Source: Flavobacterium glaciei (GTDB lineage Bacteria > Bacteroidota > Bacteroidia > Flavobacteriales > Flavobacteriaceae). From it: a stretch of 64,000 nt of DNA. The stretch is taken from assembly GCF_003350545.1 (NCBI RefSeq), contig NZ_QQBA01000004.1, forward strand, positions 162,421 through 226,420, given 5' to 3'. The stretch's first letter is position 1, and each line of letters starts with the position of its first letter. The notes beneath the pieces are model-generated. The model was given only the letters and a program-made list of their open reading frames with translations. It had not been told where the DNA came from and ran no database searches. Positions 1 to 9,414 of the stretch are shown in pieces. The position numbers were made by a program, and so were the translations under genes.

Positions 1-318
1 AACATCTATCCCGTATAAAACATCTCCTTTTGGGTTGTGGGTGGAGAAAGTATATTTTCCGGTTATATCAGAGTAATTATGGTTTTTGTCTACTAAACTT
101 TCGTCAACAATTAGAGACAAAGCAGAGCCAACTACTTTTCCATCTACTAAAATTACCAATTGACCTTCGGGAAAAAGGCTTAATAATTTTTCAATATGAT
201 GTTCTCTCCAGTAGGAACCTACCATTTCCGGATACGATTCTACCATGGAGTTTTTCAACTCTTTATAGTCATCAAATTTCAGATTTCGTAACTCTACTTT
301 GTTTATTTTGGTTTGCAT
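1..318 (-). CDS. GNAT-nitrilase fusion protein, N-terminal part (runs off the window)
   Basis: The reverse strand from ATG at 318 is open to the window edge, giving 106 residues that begin MQTKINKVELRNLKFDDYKE. The fold signature is an N-terminal GNAT acetyltransferase domain: an opening beta strand, a YPEMVGSYWREHH helix region, then the strand pair QLVILVDGKVVGSALSL typical of GNAT beta 2-4. I recognise it as the front of the Bacteroidota proteins in which GNAT precedes a carbon-nitrogen hydrolase (nitrilase) domain of about 500 residues in total. The nitrilase part lies outside the window, so that half of the call rests on family knowledge. A good promoter match lies just upstream at 336-365. 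Confidence 0.7.
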   Translation of the reverse strand, partial: MQTKINKVELRNLKFDDYKELKNSMVESYPEMVGSYWREHHIEKLLSLFPEGQLVILVDGKVVGSALSLIVDESLVDKNHNYSDITGKYTFSTHNPKGDVLYGIDV

Positions 319-335
319 AAAAATTTTATTTTTAC

Positions 336-365
336 CAAATATAGCTATTTTTTACCATTTACAAA
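336..365 (-). promoter_or_regulatory. Bacteroidota-type promoter for the GNAT-nitrilase gene
   Basis: On the reverse strand TTTG (362-365) is followed after 18 bases by TATATTTG (336-343), an exact match to the Bacteroidota -7 element TAnnTTTG with a suitable -33 TTTG. The start codon is at 318, leaving a short leader. Confidence 0.65.
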
Positions 366-504
366 CGCTTACAAATAGTTACAACCGAAAGTAAGTAGTT
401 AGCTACCGAATACTTTTTGTCAGTCATCGCATCTTTGCAATGTTGATTTGAAAGAACGATTCAACAAATAACTTATATACACTAACATTTAAATTTTACA
501 CGCC

Positions 505-837
505 ATGAGCACATTAAGAAACAAAGTACAGTTAATTGGACACGTTGGGAATGATCCAGAAATCAAATCATTTGACGGAGGAAAAAAACTAGCCAATTTT
601 ACATTAGCAACAAATGAAAACTATAAAAACGACAAAGGAGAAAAAGTAGAGGAAACCCAGTGGCATAAATTAGTAGCTTGGGGGAAAACAGCTGAAATTA
701 TAGAAAAGTATGTTACTAAAGGCAAAGAAATTGCTATTGAAGGTAAGCTAACTCATAGAAGTTACGATGATAAAAACGGCGAAAAAAGATATATAACCGA
801 AGTATTGGTTAATGAGGTGATGCTTTTAGGAAAATAA
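505..837 (+). CDS. ssb: Single-stranded DNA-binding protein
   Basis: This 110-residue protein is one OB fold: it opens MSTLRNKVQLIGHVGNDPEI, has the conserved NFTLATNE strand and the WHKLVAWGKTAEIIEKYV segment of bacterial SSB. It binds single-stranded DNA during replication, repair and recombination. It is shorter than the usual 140-180 residue housekeeping SSB because it ends right after the OB fold and lacks the acidic glycine-rich tail with the DDDIPF-like tip that recruits partner proteins. Flavobacteria commonly carry such a short paralogue alongside a full-length one, so this is probably the accessory copy. It is transcribed alone, with a strong terminator directly downstream. Confidence 0.92.
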   Translation: MSTLRNKVQLIGHVGNDPEIKSFDGGKKLANFTLATNENYKNDKGEKVEETQWHKLVAWGKTAEIIEKYVTKGKEIAIEGKLTHRSYDDKNGEKRYITEVLVNEVMLLGK

Positions 838-863
838 AGTAGAGATTAAAATAGAAATAAAAG

Positions 864-898
864 GCACGGTTTTCTGATAAGGATACCGTGCTTTTTTT
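864..898 (+). terminator. Rho-independent terminator of ssb
   Basis: A 7-bp perfect stem GCACGGT (864-870) / ACCGTGC (885-891) is followed by a run of seven T, 27 bases after the ssb stop codon. Confidence 0.85.
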
Positions 899-998
899 AT
901 TTTCAGGAAAAATTAAATGATATGGTATATTCCAAATTGCATATTTTATACTTGAAACTAGGTTTTATTTAAATGGGATAATCGTTATCTCAATTTTT

Positions 999-1898
999 TT
1001 AGAAAATACTTTTGGCGGCTCGGTATGTATTTGCGTGAGCTTCAATTATTGTTTTTATATCGGGCGAATAGCCACCACCCATAGATACTTGCACAGGAAT
1101 TTGATATTTAGAGCAAAGTTCAAAAACTAATTCATCTCTTTTTCTGCACCCATCTAATGAGCATCCTAATTTACCCAGTTTATCAGAAGATAAAATATCT
1201 ACTCCCGCCAAATAAAATATAAAATCGGGCTTTTGAGTTTCGATTAATTTTGGAATTACATTTGCAATTGTTTGGAGGAATTCATCATCTTTTGTTCCAT
1301 CGTTAAAACTGATATCTAAGTCCGAAATTTCTTTTTTGAAAGGATAGTTTGTCTTGCCATGTGTGGATAACGTGAATACATTTGGATTATTTCGAAAAAT
1401 TTCAGCTGTGCCATTTCCCTGATGTACATCTAAGTCTATAATCAGAATTTTTTTTGATAATTTGTGGTCTAATAAGTATTGAGAAGCTATTGCTTGGTCA
1501 TTTAATAAACAAAAGGCCTCTCCATGAGTAGAATAAGCATGATGAGTTCCCCCGGCGATATTAAAAGATACTTTTGTTTCTAACGATTTCTGAGCGCCAA
1601 CGATGGTTCCTTGAGCTATAATTAATTCGCGCATTACAAGTTCTTTCGAAAGTGGAAATCCAATTTTTCTCGCTGCTTTTGCATTCAAAGTCAGATTGAG
1701 TAAGTCATTTACATATTCTTGTTTATGAATTGCTAAAACGTGCTTTAAATCGCAAATATCAGGTTTAAAGAAATCAGAAAGTGTTGCGGTTCCTTCGTGT
1801 ACTAATTGTTGAGGGAGCAATTCATATTTCAACATTGGAAAGCGATGCCCTTCTGGTAAAGGATGCTGATAAATGGGATGAAAAGCTATTGGAAACAT
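999..1898 (-). CDS. Histone deacetylase-like Zn hydrolase (AcuC/HDAC superfamily)
   Basis: The 299-residue length fits the bacterial class of the arginase/deacetylase superfamily. Visible catalytic elements, in order: GGTHHAYSTHG with the paired histidines, DLDVHQGNGT with the Asp and His zinc ligands, AGVD with the third zinc ligand, and SMGGGYS with the transition-state tyrosine. The family removes acetyl or acyl groups from lysine or polyamine-type amines; the substrate here cannot be read from sequence. The protein has no signal peptide, so it should be cytosolic. It is transcribed on the minus strand away from the CAT-like gene at 2005, with about 100 bases between them. Confidence 0.88.
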   Translation of the reverse strand: MFPIAFHPIYQHPLPEGHRFPMLKYELLPQQLVHEGTATLSDFFKPDICDLKHVLAIHKQEYVNDLLNLTLNAKAARKIGFPLSKELVMRELIIAQGTIVGAQKSLETKVSFNIAGGTHHAYSTHGEAFCLLNDQAIASQYLLDHKLSKKILIIDLDVHQGNGTAEIFRNNPNVFTLSTHGKTNYPFKKEISDLDISFNDGTKDDEFLQTIANVIPKLIETQKPDFIFYLAGVDILSSDKLGKLGCSLDGCRKRDELVFELCSKYQIPVQVSMGGGYSPDIKTIIEAHANTYRAAKSIF

Positions 1899-2004
1899 GG
1901 AATATTTTTAAGGAAATTATATTTTCAACGCAGGTGTTTTAAACAAAAAAAATCTAATTTTTATCTAGACAGCACGAAACACACTAATATTTCTGAAAGT
2001 GCAA

Positions 2005-2658
2005 TTATTGATTCATTAACTCCTGAAAACAATCCACAAACTGCCCTAGATGAAAACCATCCATCAAGGCATGATGAACATGAACAGACATTGCCATGGT
2101 TCTCTTTCCATTATCTGTAATTTTCATTTTTCCAAACGAAATTTTAGGGCAACTATCCGGAAAAGTATAACTTCTGGCATGGGAAATTGAGGTGAAATCC
2201 AACCAAGGAATCGCCGAAAAGTGAATGACATTATCATCATCAAATGTTCGGGTAAAGAGTCCTGTTGTAGTTTGTATACGCTCTATTTCTTTAGAAGTAT
2301 TCGTTTCAAATATAGAAAAATCAGAATTGTATTCAATCAATGAAAAACCAAAAGTCCCGTCTTGCCGACCAATAGTTGCCGATGCATTAATTTGGTCACA
2401 AACATATATCTTATCTTCTGAAATTCGATAGCGAAACGATTCAATTGTATTCACCGCTACCAATGTCTGATGTAAATAGTAACTAAAAAATGAGGTTTTC
2501 AAAGCTTTTGCAACTGCATAAGCTTTAGTACAATCAATTTCGACTGTGACGCCAAAGAATGGTTCTTCAAATTGTCTAAAAAAATGAAAATGTTCTTTTC
2601 TAGGCCAATTTTCTAGATCTAAAAGGGTTTTCAAATTGCTTTTTTTATTTATTTTCAA
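2005..2658 (-). CDS. Chloramphenicol acetyltransferase-like protein (CatA family)
   Basis: The 217 residues match the type A CAT fold from end to end: the N-terminal WPRKEHFHFF motif, the PWLDFTSISH strand, and the C-terminal active site VHHALMDGFHLGQF, containing the catalytic His and structural Asp of the HHxxxDG motif. The length equals that of classical CAT trimers (about 215-220 residues). Chromosomal CAT-like proteins of this type are common in Bacteroidota, and many acylate small molecules other than chloramphenicol, so a resistance phenotype should not be assumed. The gene stands between the HDAC-like gene and the OmpA terminator, on the same strand as both neighbours. Confidence 0.85.
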   Translation of the reverse strand: MKINKKSNLKTLLDLENWPRKEHFHFFRQFEEPFFGVTVEIDCTKAYAVAKALKTSFFSYYLHQTLVAVNTIESFRYRISEDKIYVCDQINASATIGRQDGTFGFSLIEYNSDFSIFETNTSKEIERIQTTTGLFTRTFDDDNVIHFSAIPWLDFTSISHARSYTFPDSCPKISFGKMKITDNGKRTMAMSVHVHHALMDGFHLGQFVDCFQELMNQ

Positions 2659-2751
2659 AAGTACTGCTAATCTTTTAAATCAAAAATCTGTTGATGGAGA
2701 TTTTTGTTAAAAGGAATTAAAAACTTTTTCAATTGGTGCACATAAACATAA

Positions 2752-2785
2752 AAAAACCCTAAAAGAAATTTCCTTTAGGGTTTTT
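2752..2785 (-). terminator. Terminator downstream of the OmpA gene
   Basis: A 12-bp inverted repeat AAAAACCCTAAA (2752-2763) / TTTAGGGTTTTT (2774-2785) lies 20 bases past the stop codon of the OmpA gene. The T-run on both strands suggests it can act in either direction. Confidence 0.85.
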
Positions 2786-2804
2786 AGAGAATTTTGAGAA
2801 AGAA

Positions 2805-4076
2805 TTATTTTACCATGAAAGTAACTCTTCTAACTAATTTTCTTGCAGCATCTGAATTTTTATCAACTGAAGAGTCTTCACCTGCAGCAATTACATTCAA
2901 TCTTGAAGCTTCAATATTAGCTTTCATCAAAGTATTTTTTACATTATTTGCTCTTGCAGCAGATAATTTATCATTGTATTCTGACCTTCCTAATTCGTCA
3001 GCATGACCAATAATGTCAACTGAAGCAGTAGGATTGTTTCTTAAGTAAGTCAAGATAAAATCTGTACCTTCAGTAGAAACATTTGTTGGAGTAGATTTAT
3101 CGAAGTCAAAATAAACTGCAACATAACCACCGTTGATTAAACTTTTGATTAAATCGTTATTGTATACAACAGAACCGTCTCCAGTATTAGCTGCATAGTT
3201 TTTCATGATGTAAGCTTCAGTATCGTCAGCAACATTGTTGTTGTTTTTGTCAATAGATCTACCTTTAGTATCAACCATTTGACCAGCAGGTGTATTAGCT
3301 TCTTGATCTAAATAATCTGCTACACCATCATTATCAGAATCTAACATTTTGTTTTCGATAGCTGTAAATCTTGCATCAATTGCATCAAATTTACCTTCGT
3401 TATCAATAACCCAGTCAGCATGTTTCACATTGTTACCTAAGTAAACTGTTATACCTGCAGTACCGTTAAAAAGTGCTCCAGAAAGTCCTCTTGTAGAAAC
3501 TGTACTAGCACCGTCAAAAGCAAGATTTTGTCTACCGTGAACTATAGTTGTGAAATCTCCTGTCAATGCAATTCTATCAGATAATTTAATTTGACCAGTT
3601 ATCCCCGCCATTAAGTTACCCATTCTGTCTCTACTGAAAGAAGGATTTTCTTTTTCCAAAAATGACAAACCTACACCAGCATGACCAAGTAAACCAATTG
3701 TTTTAGTCCAAGTTTCAAAACTCATGATTCTTCCTAAGTTTGCAACACCTTGTAAATTTACTCTGTAATACTTTGTGTCAAATTTTATTGAATTATCACC
3801 TTCTGTAAAACTGTTATAACCCAAATCAGTTTTCAAACCGAATTTGTTGTTAAACATATAACGAACACCTAAATCTACAACATAGGGACTAACTACAGCA
3901 GTTCTATGACCAGGTGACATTGTTCTTGATGGTTTGTTAAAACCACCAGCTAATTCTACAGACCATTTGTTGAAAGAATTTTCAACTGCTGCTTCTGTGT
4001 TTTTTACACTTCCAGTTTGAGCACTCATAGTGGTCACAACCGATGCAAGTACTAGATTAAGTATGATTTTTTTCAT
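2805..4076 (-). CDS. OmpA-family outer membrane protein with TSP3 linker
   Basis: From ATG at 4076 the protein has 423 residues and begins MKKIILNLVLASVVTTMSAQ, a clear signal peptide; a longer in-frame start at 4100 would be TTG inside the promoter and is rejected. The mature N-terminal part (to about 210) alternates short amphipathic strands as an 8-strand beta barrel. A thrombospondin type 3 calcium motif DSDNDGVADYLDQE follows, then an OmpA C-terminal peptidoglycan-binding domain with VYFDFDKSTP, IIGHADELGRSEYNDKLSAAR and KNTL. It anchors the outer membrane to the wall and is probably very abundant, given its good promoter and terminator. It is transcribed alone. Confidence 0.93.
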   Translation of the reverse strand: MKKIILNLVLASVVTTMSAQTGSVKNTEAAVENSFNKWSVELAGGFNKPSRTMSPGHRTAVVSPYVVDLGVRYMFNNKFGLKTDLGYNSFTEGDNSIKFDTKYYRVNLQGVANLGRIMSFETWTKTIGLLGHAGVGLSFLEKENPSFSRDRMGNLMAGITGQIKLSDRIALTGDFTTIVHGRQNLAFDGASTVSTRGLSGALFNGTAGITVYLGNNVKHADWVIDNEGKFDAIDARFTAIENKMLDSDNDGVADYLDQEANTPAGQMVDTKGRSIDKNNNNVADDTEAYIMKNYAANTGDGSVVYNNDLIKSLINGGYVAVYFDFDKSTPTNVSTEGTDFILTYLRNNPTASVDIIGHADELGRSEYNDKLSAARANNVKNTLMKANIEASRLNVIAAGEDSSVDKNSDAARKLVRRVTFMVK

Positions 4077-4097
4077 TTTTTTTTTTTTTAATTTATG

Positions 4098-4127
4098 CAA
4101 AAGTACGATATATTGTTAAATATCAAA
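4098..4127 (-). promoter_or_regulatory. Promoter of the OmpA gene
   Basis: On the reverse strand TTTG (4124-4127), an 18-base spacer and TACTTTTG (4098-4105) match the Bacteroidota sigma consensus exactly. The transcript would start about 15 bases before ATG 4076, and the element excludes the upstream TTG start. Confidence 0.7.
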
Positions 4128-4308
4128 CTTTAATCTGTTAATTATGTAAGAATTAGTTTTAGTTGTATAAAACGGAGCTCTTAAATACGAATTTATCAAT
4201 ATTTTGTATTTTTATTTTATATTATGTAAAGATATTAACTTTAAAACAAATTGTTTTTTACTTGAAAATTGTTTTTTACTTAATTAAATGAGTTTAGAAC
4301 CTGATTTC

Positions 4309-4995
4309 TCACCCTAGTTTTTCTAGTATTTCTGTTACTTTTTCGAAAGAACTAAAATTTTCATGTTCTACTGTATGGTCAATTCTTTCGTGTGCCCAAG
4401 TAGTATGAAACGGAATATGAACAGCGTGTCCGCCAATGGCCAGTACTGGTAAAACATCTGATTTTAAGGAATTTCCAATCATTAAAAATTCTTCAGATTG
4501 TATTTCCAAACGTTTAATCAAATCAGAATAATCAATTTCTTGCTTGTCTGACATTACTTCGATATGGTGAAAATAATGACCCAAACCTGAATTGTGCAAC
4601 TTTCTTCGTTGGTCTAATAAATCACCTTTAGTAGCAACCACTAATTTGTATTTTCCGTGTAAAGCAGCTAAGGTTTCTTCCACACCTTCCAATAAAACAA
4701 TTGGTTTCTCCAATAATTCTTTTCCGTATTGAATGATTTTTTCGATTATTTCTACAGGAAGTGTGTTATTTGATATAGTCATCGCCGCTTCAATCATCGA
4801 TAAAATATAGCCCTTGATTCCGTAACCGTATAGTTTTAAATTATCGATTTCGACCTTAAATAGTTCTTTGGAAATTCCCTGATGGGACAAATAATCTTCC
4901 ATTAAACCACAGAATTTTTTTTCGGTTTCATCAAAATACGTTTCGTTGATCCATAAGGTGTCATCGGCGTCGAAAGCAATTACTTTTAGTTCCAT
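4309..4995 (-). CDS. HAD-family hydrolase
   Basis: This 228-residue protein carries the HAD motifs: motif I FDADDTLW with the nucleophile Asp and acid/base Asp, motif II LVVATKGD with Thr, a lysine in the HHIEVMSDK segment, and motif IV MIGNSLKSDVLP with the metal-binding Asp. A helical cap lies between motifs I and II (about residues 15-95), as in class C1 phosphatases such as phosphoglycolate phosphatase and YjjG. Substrate is unknown. It is the last gene of a minus-strand group metG, DMT transporter, HAD, with a 33-base gap from the transporter. Confidence 0.85.
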   Translation of the reverse strand: MELKVIAFDADDTLWINETYFDETEKKFCGLMEDYLSHQGISKELFKVEIDNLKLYGYGIKGYILSMIEAAMTISNNTLPVEIIEKIIQYGKELLEKPIVLLEGVEETLAALHGKYKLVVATKGDLLDQRRKLHNSGLGHYFHHIEVMSDKQEIDYSDLIKRLEIQSEEFLMIGNSLKSDVLPVLAIGGHAVHIPFHTTWAHERIDHTVEHENFSSFEKVTEILEKLG

Positions 4996-5028
4996 TTTTA
5001 TATTATTTTGATAATAATTGAGGTTTTC

Positions 5029-5928
5029 CTACAAACTGTCTCCTGTTTTGAAAAATACTTTTTTTATTGAAATTGTTTTCGAATAAAAGGTAATTCGAAT
5101 TCCCAAAAGTAAAATAATTCCTCCGATAATCATTTGCAGGGTGATTATTTCATCTAAAAATAACCAAGCTAAAATTGAAGTCAAAACGGCTTGACTGAGT
5201 AAACTCAAAGACACTCTTGTGGCGCGCATGTGTTGTGTGGCATAACTCAGCGATAACCACGCTAATAATTGGCAAACTACTGCTTGGATTAATAATACTA
5301 GCCAGCCAGCATCAGAAAAACCGTAAAAAGGTTCTTCTAGCATTAAGCAGAGAATTCCTAAATATATACTTGAAGAAATTAAGCTGATAGTCATAAAAGA
5401 AAGGACATCCATACTAGAAAGCACATTTTTGCTGACCAGTAAGTAAATAGCATATAAAATACCCGATAATACGGCAAAAAGGAATGCATTGTCAAAATTC
5501 AACTCGATAAAAAACTGGAAACCAACTAGCATAATCATTCCGAATAATGAGACTAGAGTTCCTATCCAGAAATTAGTGGCGGGTTTTGTTTTTAAAAATA
5601 AAAACGAACCAATGCCCACCCAAAGCGGGGATAAATTTGTAAGCAGTGAAGCCTGAGTAGCGCTCGATTCTTGAATGGCAATATTCCAAACGGCAACATC
5701 TGAGGCGAATAAAATTCCGCAAATTATAGCAGGAATTAATACTTTGAAAGTTGGAAGCTTGAATTTTTTTGTAATAATGACATACGGCAATAGCAAGGTT
5801 ACTGCAATTGCCATTCTATAAAAAGCCGAAATTAGTCCGGGAGTTAACCGAAGTTTTATTAATATTGGAAATATCGAAATGCAGAGTATCCCAACAATTA
5901 AAGCTAATTGCGGCTTTTTTATTTTCAT
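5029..5928 (-). CDS. EamA/DMT-family transporter
   Basis: The 299 residues form about ten hydrophobic helices arranged as two EamA repeats of five; the conserved segment before helix 4 of the first repeat (SATQASLLTNLSPLWVGIGSF) is visible. This inner membrane family exports amino acids, nucleobases or other metabolites, but specificity cannot be predicted. The start lies 12 bases after the metG stop codon, so it is very probably co-transcribed with metG. Confidence 0.87.
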   Translation of the reverse strand: MKIKKPQLALIVGILCISIFPILIKLRLTPGLISAFYRMAIAVTLLLPYVIITKKFKLPTFKVLIPAIICGILFASDVAVWNIAIQESSATQASLLTNLSPLWVGIGSFLFLKTKPATNFWIGTLVSLFGMIMLVGFQFFIELNFDNAFLFAVLSGILYAIYLLVSKNVLSSMDVLSFMTISLISSSIYLGILCLMLEEPFYGFSDAGWLVLLIQAVVCQLLAWLSLSYATQHMRATRVSLSLLSQAVLTSILAWLFLDEIITLQMIIGGIILLLGIRITFYSKTISIKKVFFKTGDSL

Positions 5929-5940
5929 TTTATAATTTCC

Positions 5941-8001
5941 TTAATTGATTGTCTCTCCATTAGCAACACCATCTGTATCTGGATTTACAAAAACCAGTTT
6001 TCCTTCAGCATTAGTAGTCATCAAAATCATTCCTTGACTTTCTACACCACGAAGGTTTCTTGGAGCTAAATTCACTAAAACAGTCACTCGTTTCCCTACA
6101 ATATCTTCTGGTTTGAAACTTTCCGCAATTCCCGAAACAATGGTGCGAACGTCAATTCCGGTATCTACTTTCAATATCAAAAGCTTGTTGGCTTTCGGCA
6201 TTTTTTCGGCCTCTAAGATGGTTCCTACACGAATATCCATTTTGGCAAAATCCTCAAATTGAATCGCTTCTTTTTGTGGTTCCGCTTTTTTGTTTTCGGC
6301 GGTATTAGCCGTTTTAGTCGCTTCTAGTTTGTCTATTTGTTTTTGGATTTCCTTGTCTTCAATTTTGGCAAACAACAACTCAGCTTCCCCAATTTGGTGA
6401 CCAGCCGGAATCAAATCAGATGTTTCTGAAATCGTATTCCAGTTCAACGGATTTTCTATTTTTAGGATTCTTGATAATTTTTTTGCTGTAAATGGTAAGA
6501 AAGGTTCGCAAAGTGAACTCAACGCAGCCGCAATTTGCAACGCCACATACATTTGTGTTTGTACGCGTTCTGGATTGTCTTTGATTACTTTCCAAGGTTC
6601 TTCATCAGCCAAATATTTATTTCCTAAACGAGCCACATTCATTAATTCGCTCAACGCTTCACGGAATCTGTATCGTTCTACAGAACTTGAAATTACTGCT
6701 GGATACGCTTTTAATTCAGCCAGAGTTTGTTCATCTACTTCAGATAATTCGTTAGGGGTAGGGACAATTCCGTCGTAATACTTATTAGTTAAAACCACCA
6801 CACGATTAATGAAATTCCCGTAAATCGCTACTAATTCATTGTTGTTCCTCGCCTGAAAATCTTTCCAGGTAAAATCATTATCCTTAGTTTCTGGTGCATT
6901 TGATGTTAGCGCATAACGCAAAACATCTTGCTGATTTGGGAATTCTTCTAAATATTCGTGCAACCAAACCGCCCAGTTTTTAGACGTAGACAATTTGTTT
7001 CCTTCTAAGTTCAAGAACTCATTTGCAGGCACATTATCCGGCAAAATATAGCTTCCTTCGGCTTTCAACATCGCTGGGAAAATGATGCAATGGAAAACAA
7101 TATTGTCTTTCCCTATAAAGTGAACCAGTTTTGTATCTTTATCTTTCCAGTACGGTTCCCAATCTTTTCCTTCGTGCAAAGCCCATTCTTTGGTAGATGA
7201 AATGTAGCCAATTGGCGCATCAAACCACACATATAATTTTTTTCCTTCGGCACCTTCAACAGGTACATCAATTCCCCAATCTAAGTCACGAGTTACTGCA
7301 CGAGGTTCTAATCCGCCATCAATCCATGATTTTACTTGTCCGTAAACATTGGGTTTCCAGTCATTTTTATGTCCAACGAGAATCCATTCCTTCAAGAAAT
7401 CTTCATAACGGTCCAAAGGCAAAAACCAGTGTTTCGTCGATTTCAAAATTGGAGTTTCTCCGGTAATTGTAGATTTTGGGTTAATCAAATCCGTAGCGTT
7501 CAAGGTCGAACCACATTTTTCACATTGATCACCGTAAGCTTCTTCGTTGCCACATTTTGGGCAAGTCCCAACCACAAAACGGTCTGCTAAGAATTGATCT
7601 GCTTTTGCATCATACAATTGTTCGGTTACTTCCTCAATAAAATCTCCTTGTTCGTACAGTTTTCTAAAAAATTCCGAAGCCGTATCATGATGAATTTTAG
7701 CCGAAGTTCGGGAATAATTATCAAACGAAATTCCAAAATCAGAGAACGATTTACGAATGATTCCGTCATATTTATCGATTACTTCCTGTGGCGTAATGCC
7801 TTCTTTTTTGGCTTTCATCGAAATGGCCACGCCGTGTTCGTCACTTCCGCAAACAAACAAAACGTCTCTTCCTTGCAATCTTAAATATCTGGAATATATG
7901 TCTGAAGGCACGTAAACACCCGCCAAATGGCCAATGTGAATCGGTCCGTTCGTATACGGCAATGCCGCTGTAATGGTATATCTTTTTGGATTCTGTATCA
8001 T
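5941..8001 (-). CDS. metG: Methionyl-tRNA synthetase with C-terminal tRNA-binding domain
   Basis: ATG at 8001 gives 686 residues beginning [20 protein letters not shown]; the 18-codon upstream extension does not look conserved. Class I signatures are present: HIGH as HIGHLAG, the KMSKS loop as KLSTSKN, and a zinc knuckle [17 protein letters not shown] in the connective domain. Residues from about 575 form an EMAP-II/Trbp111-like OB domain ([29 protein letters not shown]) that dimerises and binds tRNA. The enzyme charges tRNA(Met) with methionine. It appears to lead the metG-DMT-HAD transcript. Length is normal for the long MetG1 type. Confidence 0.96.
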   Translation of the reverse strand: MIQNPKRYTITAALPYTNGPIHIGHLAGVYVPSDIYSRYLRLQGRDVLFVCGSDEHGVAISMKAKKEGITPQEVIDKYDGIIRKSFSDFGISFDNYSRTSAKIHHDTASEFFRKLYEQGDFIEEVTEQLYDAKADQFLADRFVVGTCPKCGNEEAYGDQCEKCGSTLNATDLINPKSTITGETPILKSTKHWFLPLDRYEDFLKEWILVGHKNDWKPNVYGQVKSWIDGGLEPRAVTRDLDWGIDVPVEGAEGKKLYVWFDAPIGYISSTKEWALHEGKDWEPYWKDKDTKLVHFIGKDNIVFHCIIFPAMLKAEGSYILPDNVPANEFLNLEGNKLSTSKNWAVWLHEYLEEFPNQQDVLRYALTSNAPETKDNDFTWKDFQARNNNELVAIYGNFINRVVVLTNKYYDGIVPTPNELSEVDEQTLAELKAYPAVISSSVERYRFREALSELMNVARLGNKYLADEEPWKVIKDNPERVQTQMYVALQIAAALSSLCEPFLPFTAKKLSRILKIENPLNWNTISETSDLIPAGHQIGEAELLFAKIEDKEIQKQIDKLEATKTANTAENKKAEPQKEAIQFEDFAKMDIRVGTILEAEKMPKANKLLILKVDTGIDVRTIVSGIAESFKPEDIVGKRVTVLVNLAPRNLRGVESQGMILMTTNAEGKLVFVNPDTDGVANGETIN

Positions 8002-8069
8002 AAAATTATTTTTAGATTCTGAAATTAATTCAGAACGAACTGCAAAAATAAGCAATAGAATTTTTATTT

Positions 8070-8152
8070 GAAGCTATTTCCCGCTATCCGTTGCAATCTT
8101 TTACTTTTTAAAGAAAAAAGTAAAAGGATTTTCACTGCTATCGGGGCTAGGG
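8070..8152. repeat. Dispersed intergenic repeat with internal hairpin
   Basis: This 83-bp segment has a 12-bp internal stem CTTTTACTTTTT (8098-8109) / AAAAAGTAAAAG (8115-8126), flanked by CCCGCTATCCG on the left and CTGCTATCGGGGCTAGGG on the right. I recognise this phrase as a high-copy intergenic repeat of Flavobacterium genomes. It lies upstream of metG and of the lipoprotein gene at 8222, so it may separate the two divergent promoters. Confidence 0.6.
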
Positions 8153-8191
8153 ATTTGGGTTGTGAAACTATCTTTTGTGTAAATAATTACT

Positions 8192-8199
8192 TATATTTG
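8192..8199 (+). promoter_or_regulatory. -7 promoter element for the 8222 lipoprotein gene
   Basis: TATATTTG matches TAnnTTTG exactly. Transcription would start near 8206, just past the possible ATG at 8204, which favours ATG 8222 as the real start. No good -33 element is visible. Confidence 0.45.
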
Positions 8200-8221
8200 A
8201 TTGATGCCTAAAATTGAAGTC

Positions 8222-8929
8222 ATGAAAAAAAATATAATTTTATTAATTTCTATATCTGTTCTTCTAGGATGTTCCTCCAAAATTAAATCAATAACTGAAT
8301 TTACTAACCAAGATGGTATTCTAGATAAAAATAGAATTGCAGAGTTTGACAAGGAAGGAAATAAATTGTTAGAACAAAATTTTGGAAATGTAAGAGCTAA
8401 TCGAATTACTAAATCAGAGTATAAAAATGGACTGAAAATTCTTGAAATTGATTGTGATTATTTTCAAAAACAAGACACTTGTGTTCTGCGACAATTTTCA
8501 AAATTTGAATATGATAGTAATGATAGATTAATAACTGAAATTAAATTTGAAGAAGATTCAGCAACACGATTTATTCGTAACCATCTATATTTTAAGGATA
8601 TGAAATTGATAAAAACAATGTCATGGGGAATGATTGCTTCAAAGCAGCCGGACTATAACAAGGGAAGTGTATACATAGATACTATTTATTACGATAAGGT
8701 AAAAAGAAAAATAAAAATAATTTCTGGTAGTCCAGATTTTAGTAAACCATATATTGAAATTTATAAATATACAAAGAATGGATATTTAAGAGAATTAAAA
8801 GGGACTTATAATAATGACACGGTTGTTTCTTACAAGTACAATAAGCTCCAAAAAAAGGCAATTAAAAATAAAATTGATTTTGATTTTGGGGATATGAAAA
8901 GGAATAAGTATAAATTTGACTATTATTAA
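8222..8929 (+). CDS. Hypothetical lipoprotein
   Basis: From ATG 8222 the product has 235 residues. It opens MKKNIILLISISVLLGCSSK, a lipoprotein signal peptide with the lipobox LLGC, so it should be anchored in the envelope. The body is rich in charged residues and alternating strands with repeated EYKNG/KYEYDSND/YKYTKNG-like elements, recalling the YD-like or MORN-like antiparallel repeats of Bacteroidota lipoproteins of unknown function. I do not recognise a specific family. It is monocistronic, with a repeat element and a -7 promoter upstream. Confidence 0.7.
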   Translation: MKKNIILLISISVLLGCSSKIKSITEFTNQDGILDKNRIAEFDKEGNKLLEQNFGNVRANRITKSEYKNGLKILEIDCDYFQKQDTCVLRQFSKFEYDSNDRLITEIKFEEDSATRFIRNHLYFKDMKLIKTMSWGMIASKQPDYNKGSVYIDTIYYDKVKRKIKIISGSPDFSKPYIEIYKYTKNGYLRELKGTYNNDTVVSYKYNKLQKKAIKNKIDFDFGDMKRNKYKFDYY

Positions 8930-9081
8930 AAGAATATTAAATGACACCTTTATTTGTGAAATCATTTGATACCCTTCAGAGGCAATTCGGCAAGATTTGT
9001 GATAAACAATAATTTTACCAGAAGAAAGCAGCTGCCTTTAAAAGGGCCAAAACTCCAAAATTATGTTTAAAAAAAAGTGTG

Positions 9082-9393
9082 ATGAGTAAATCATTTGTAA
9101 AATGTCTCGCGTGCGGCACTATTAATGTAGACAGAGATTACTGTAGTAATTGTGGTGAGATTATCAATATAGTTTTGAAGCGCCAATTAGAAAGCGAAAA
9201 TAAAATTCAAGAAAAAGAAGAGGAGGAAAAGAGCAAAGTTCCTAGCAGAATTGATGAGTTGTTAAAGAAAGGTGCGACGCATCCTAATAGTATAATAAGA
9301 GCCCTTTTTCAAGTCATTTATTCGGTATGGCTTTTTATTGCAATGCTTATTGGGTGGCTTATTGCCTTGGTCGTAGCGGCAGCAGCGGGCTAA
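9082..9393 (+). CDS. Zinc-ribbon membrane protein, unknown function
   Basis: The ATG at 9082 is preferred over GTG 9079 and gives 103 residues. Residues 8-25 form a zinc ribbon CLACGTINVDRDYCSNCG. A charged helical stretch rich in Glu and Lys follows, then one or two C-terminal transmembrane helices ending VVAAAAG. The ribbon would face the cytosol as a tail-anchored module. The next gene begins 22 bases downstream and is also a small membrane protein, so the two are probably translated from one message. Function is unknown. Confidence 0.72.
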   Translation: MSKSFVKCLACGTINVDRDYCSNCGEIINIVLKRQLESENKIQEKEEEEKSKVPSRIDELLKKGATHPNSIIRALFQVIYSVWLFIAMLIGWLIALVVAAAAG

Positions 9394-9414
9394 ATCAAAT
9401 AAAAAACAAAAAGA

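Noticed and set aside
2794..3006. Forward-strand ORF opposite the OmpA gene
   Set aside because: It is antisense to a clearly coding gene and has no family features; the same applies to many other antisense frames.
8940..9011. 23-codon ORF after the 8222 lipoprotein gene
   Set aside because: Too short, no ribosome binding site and no recognisable features.
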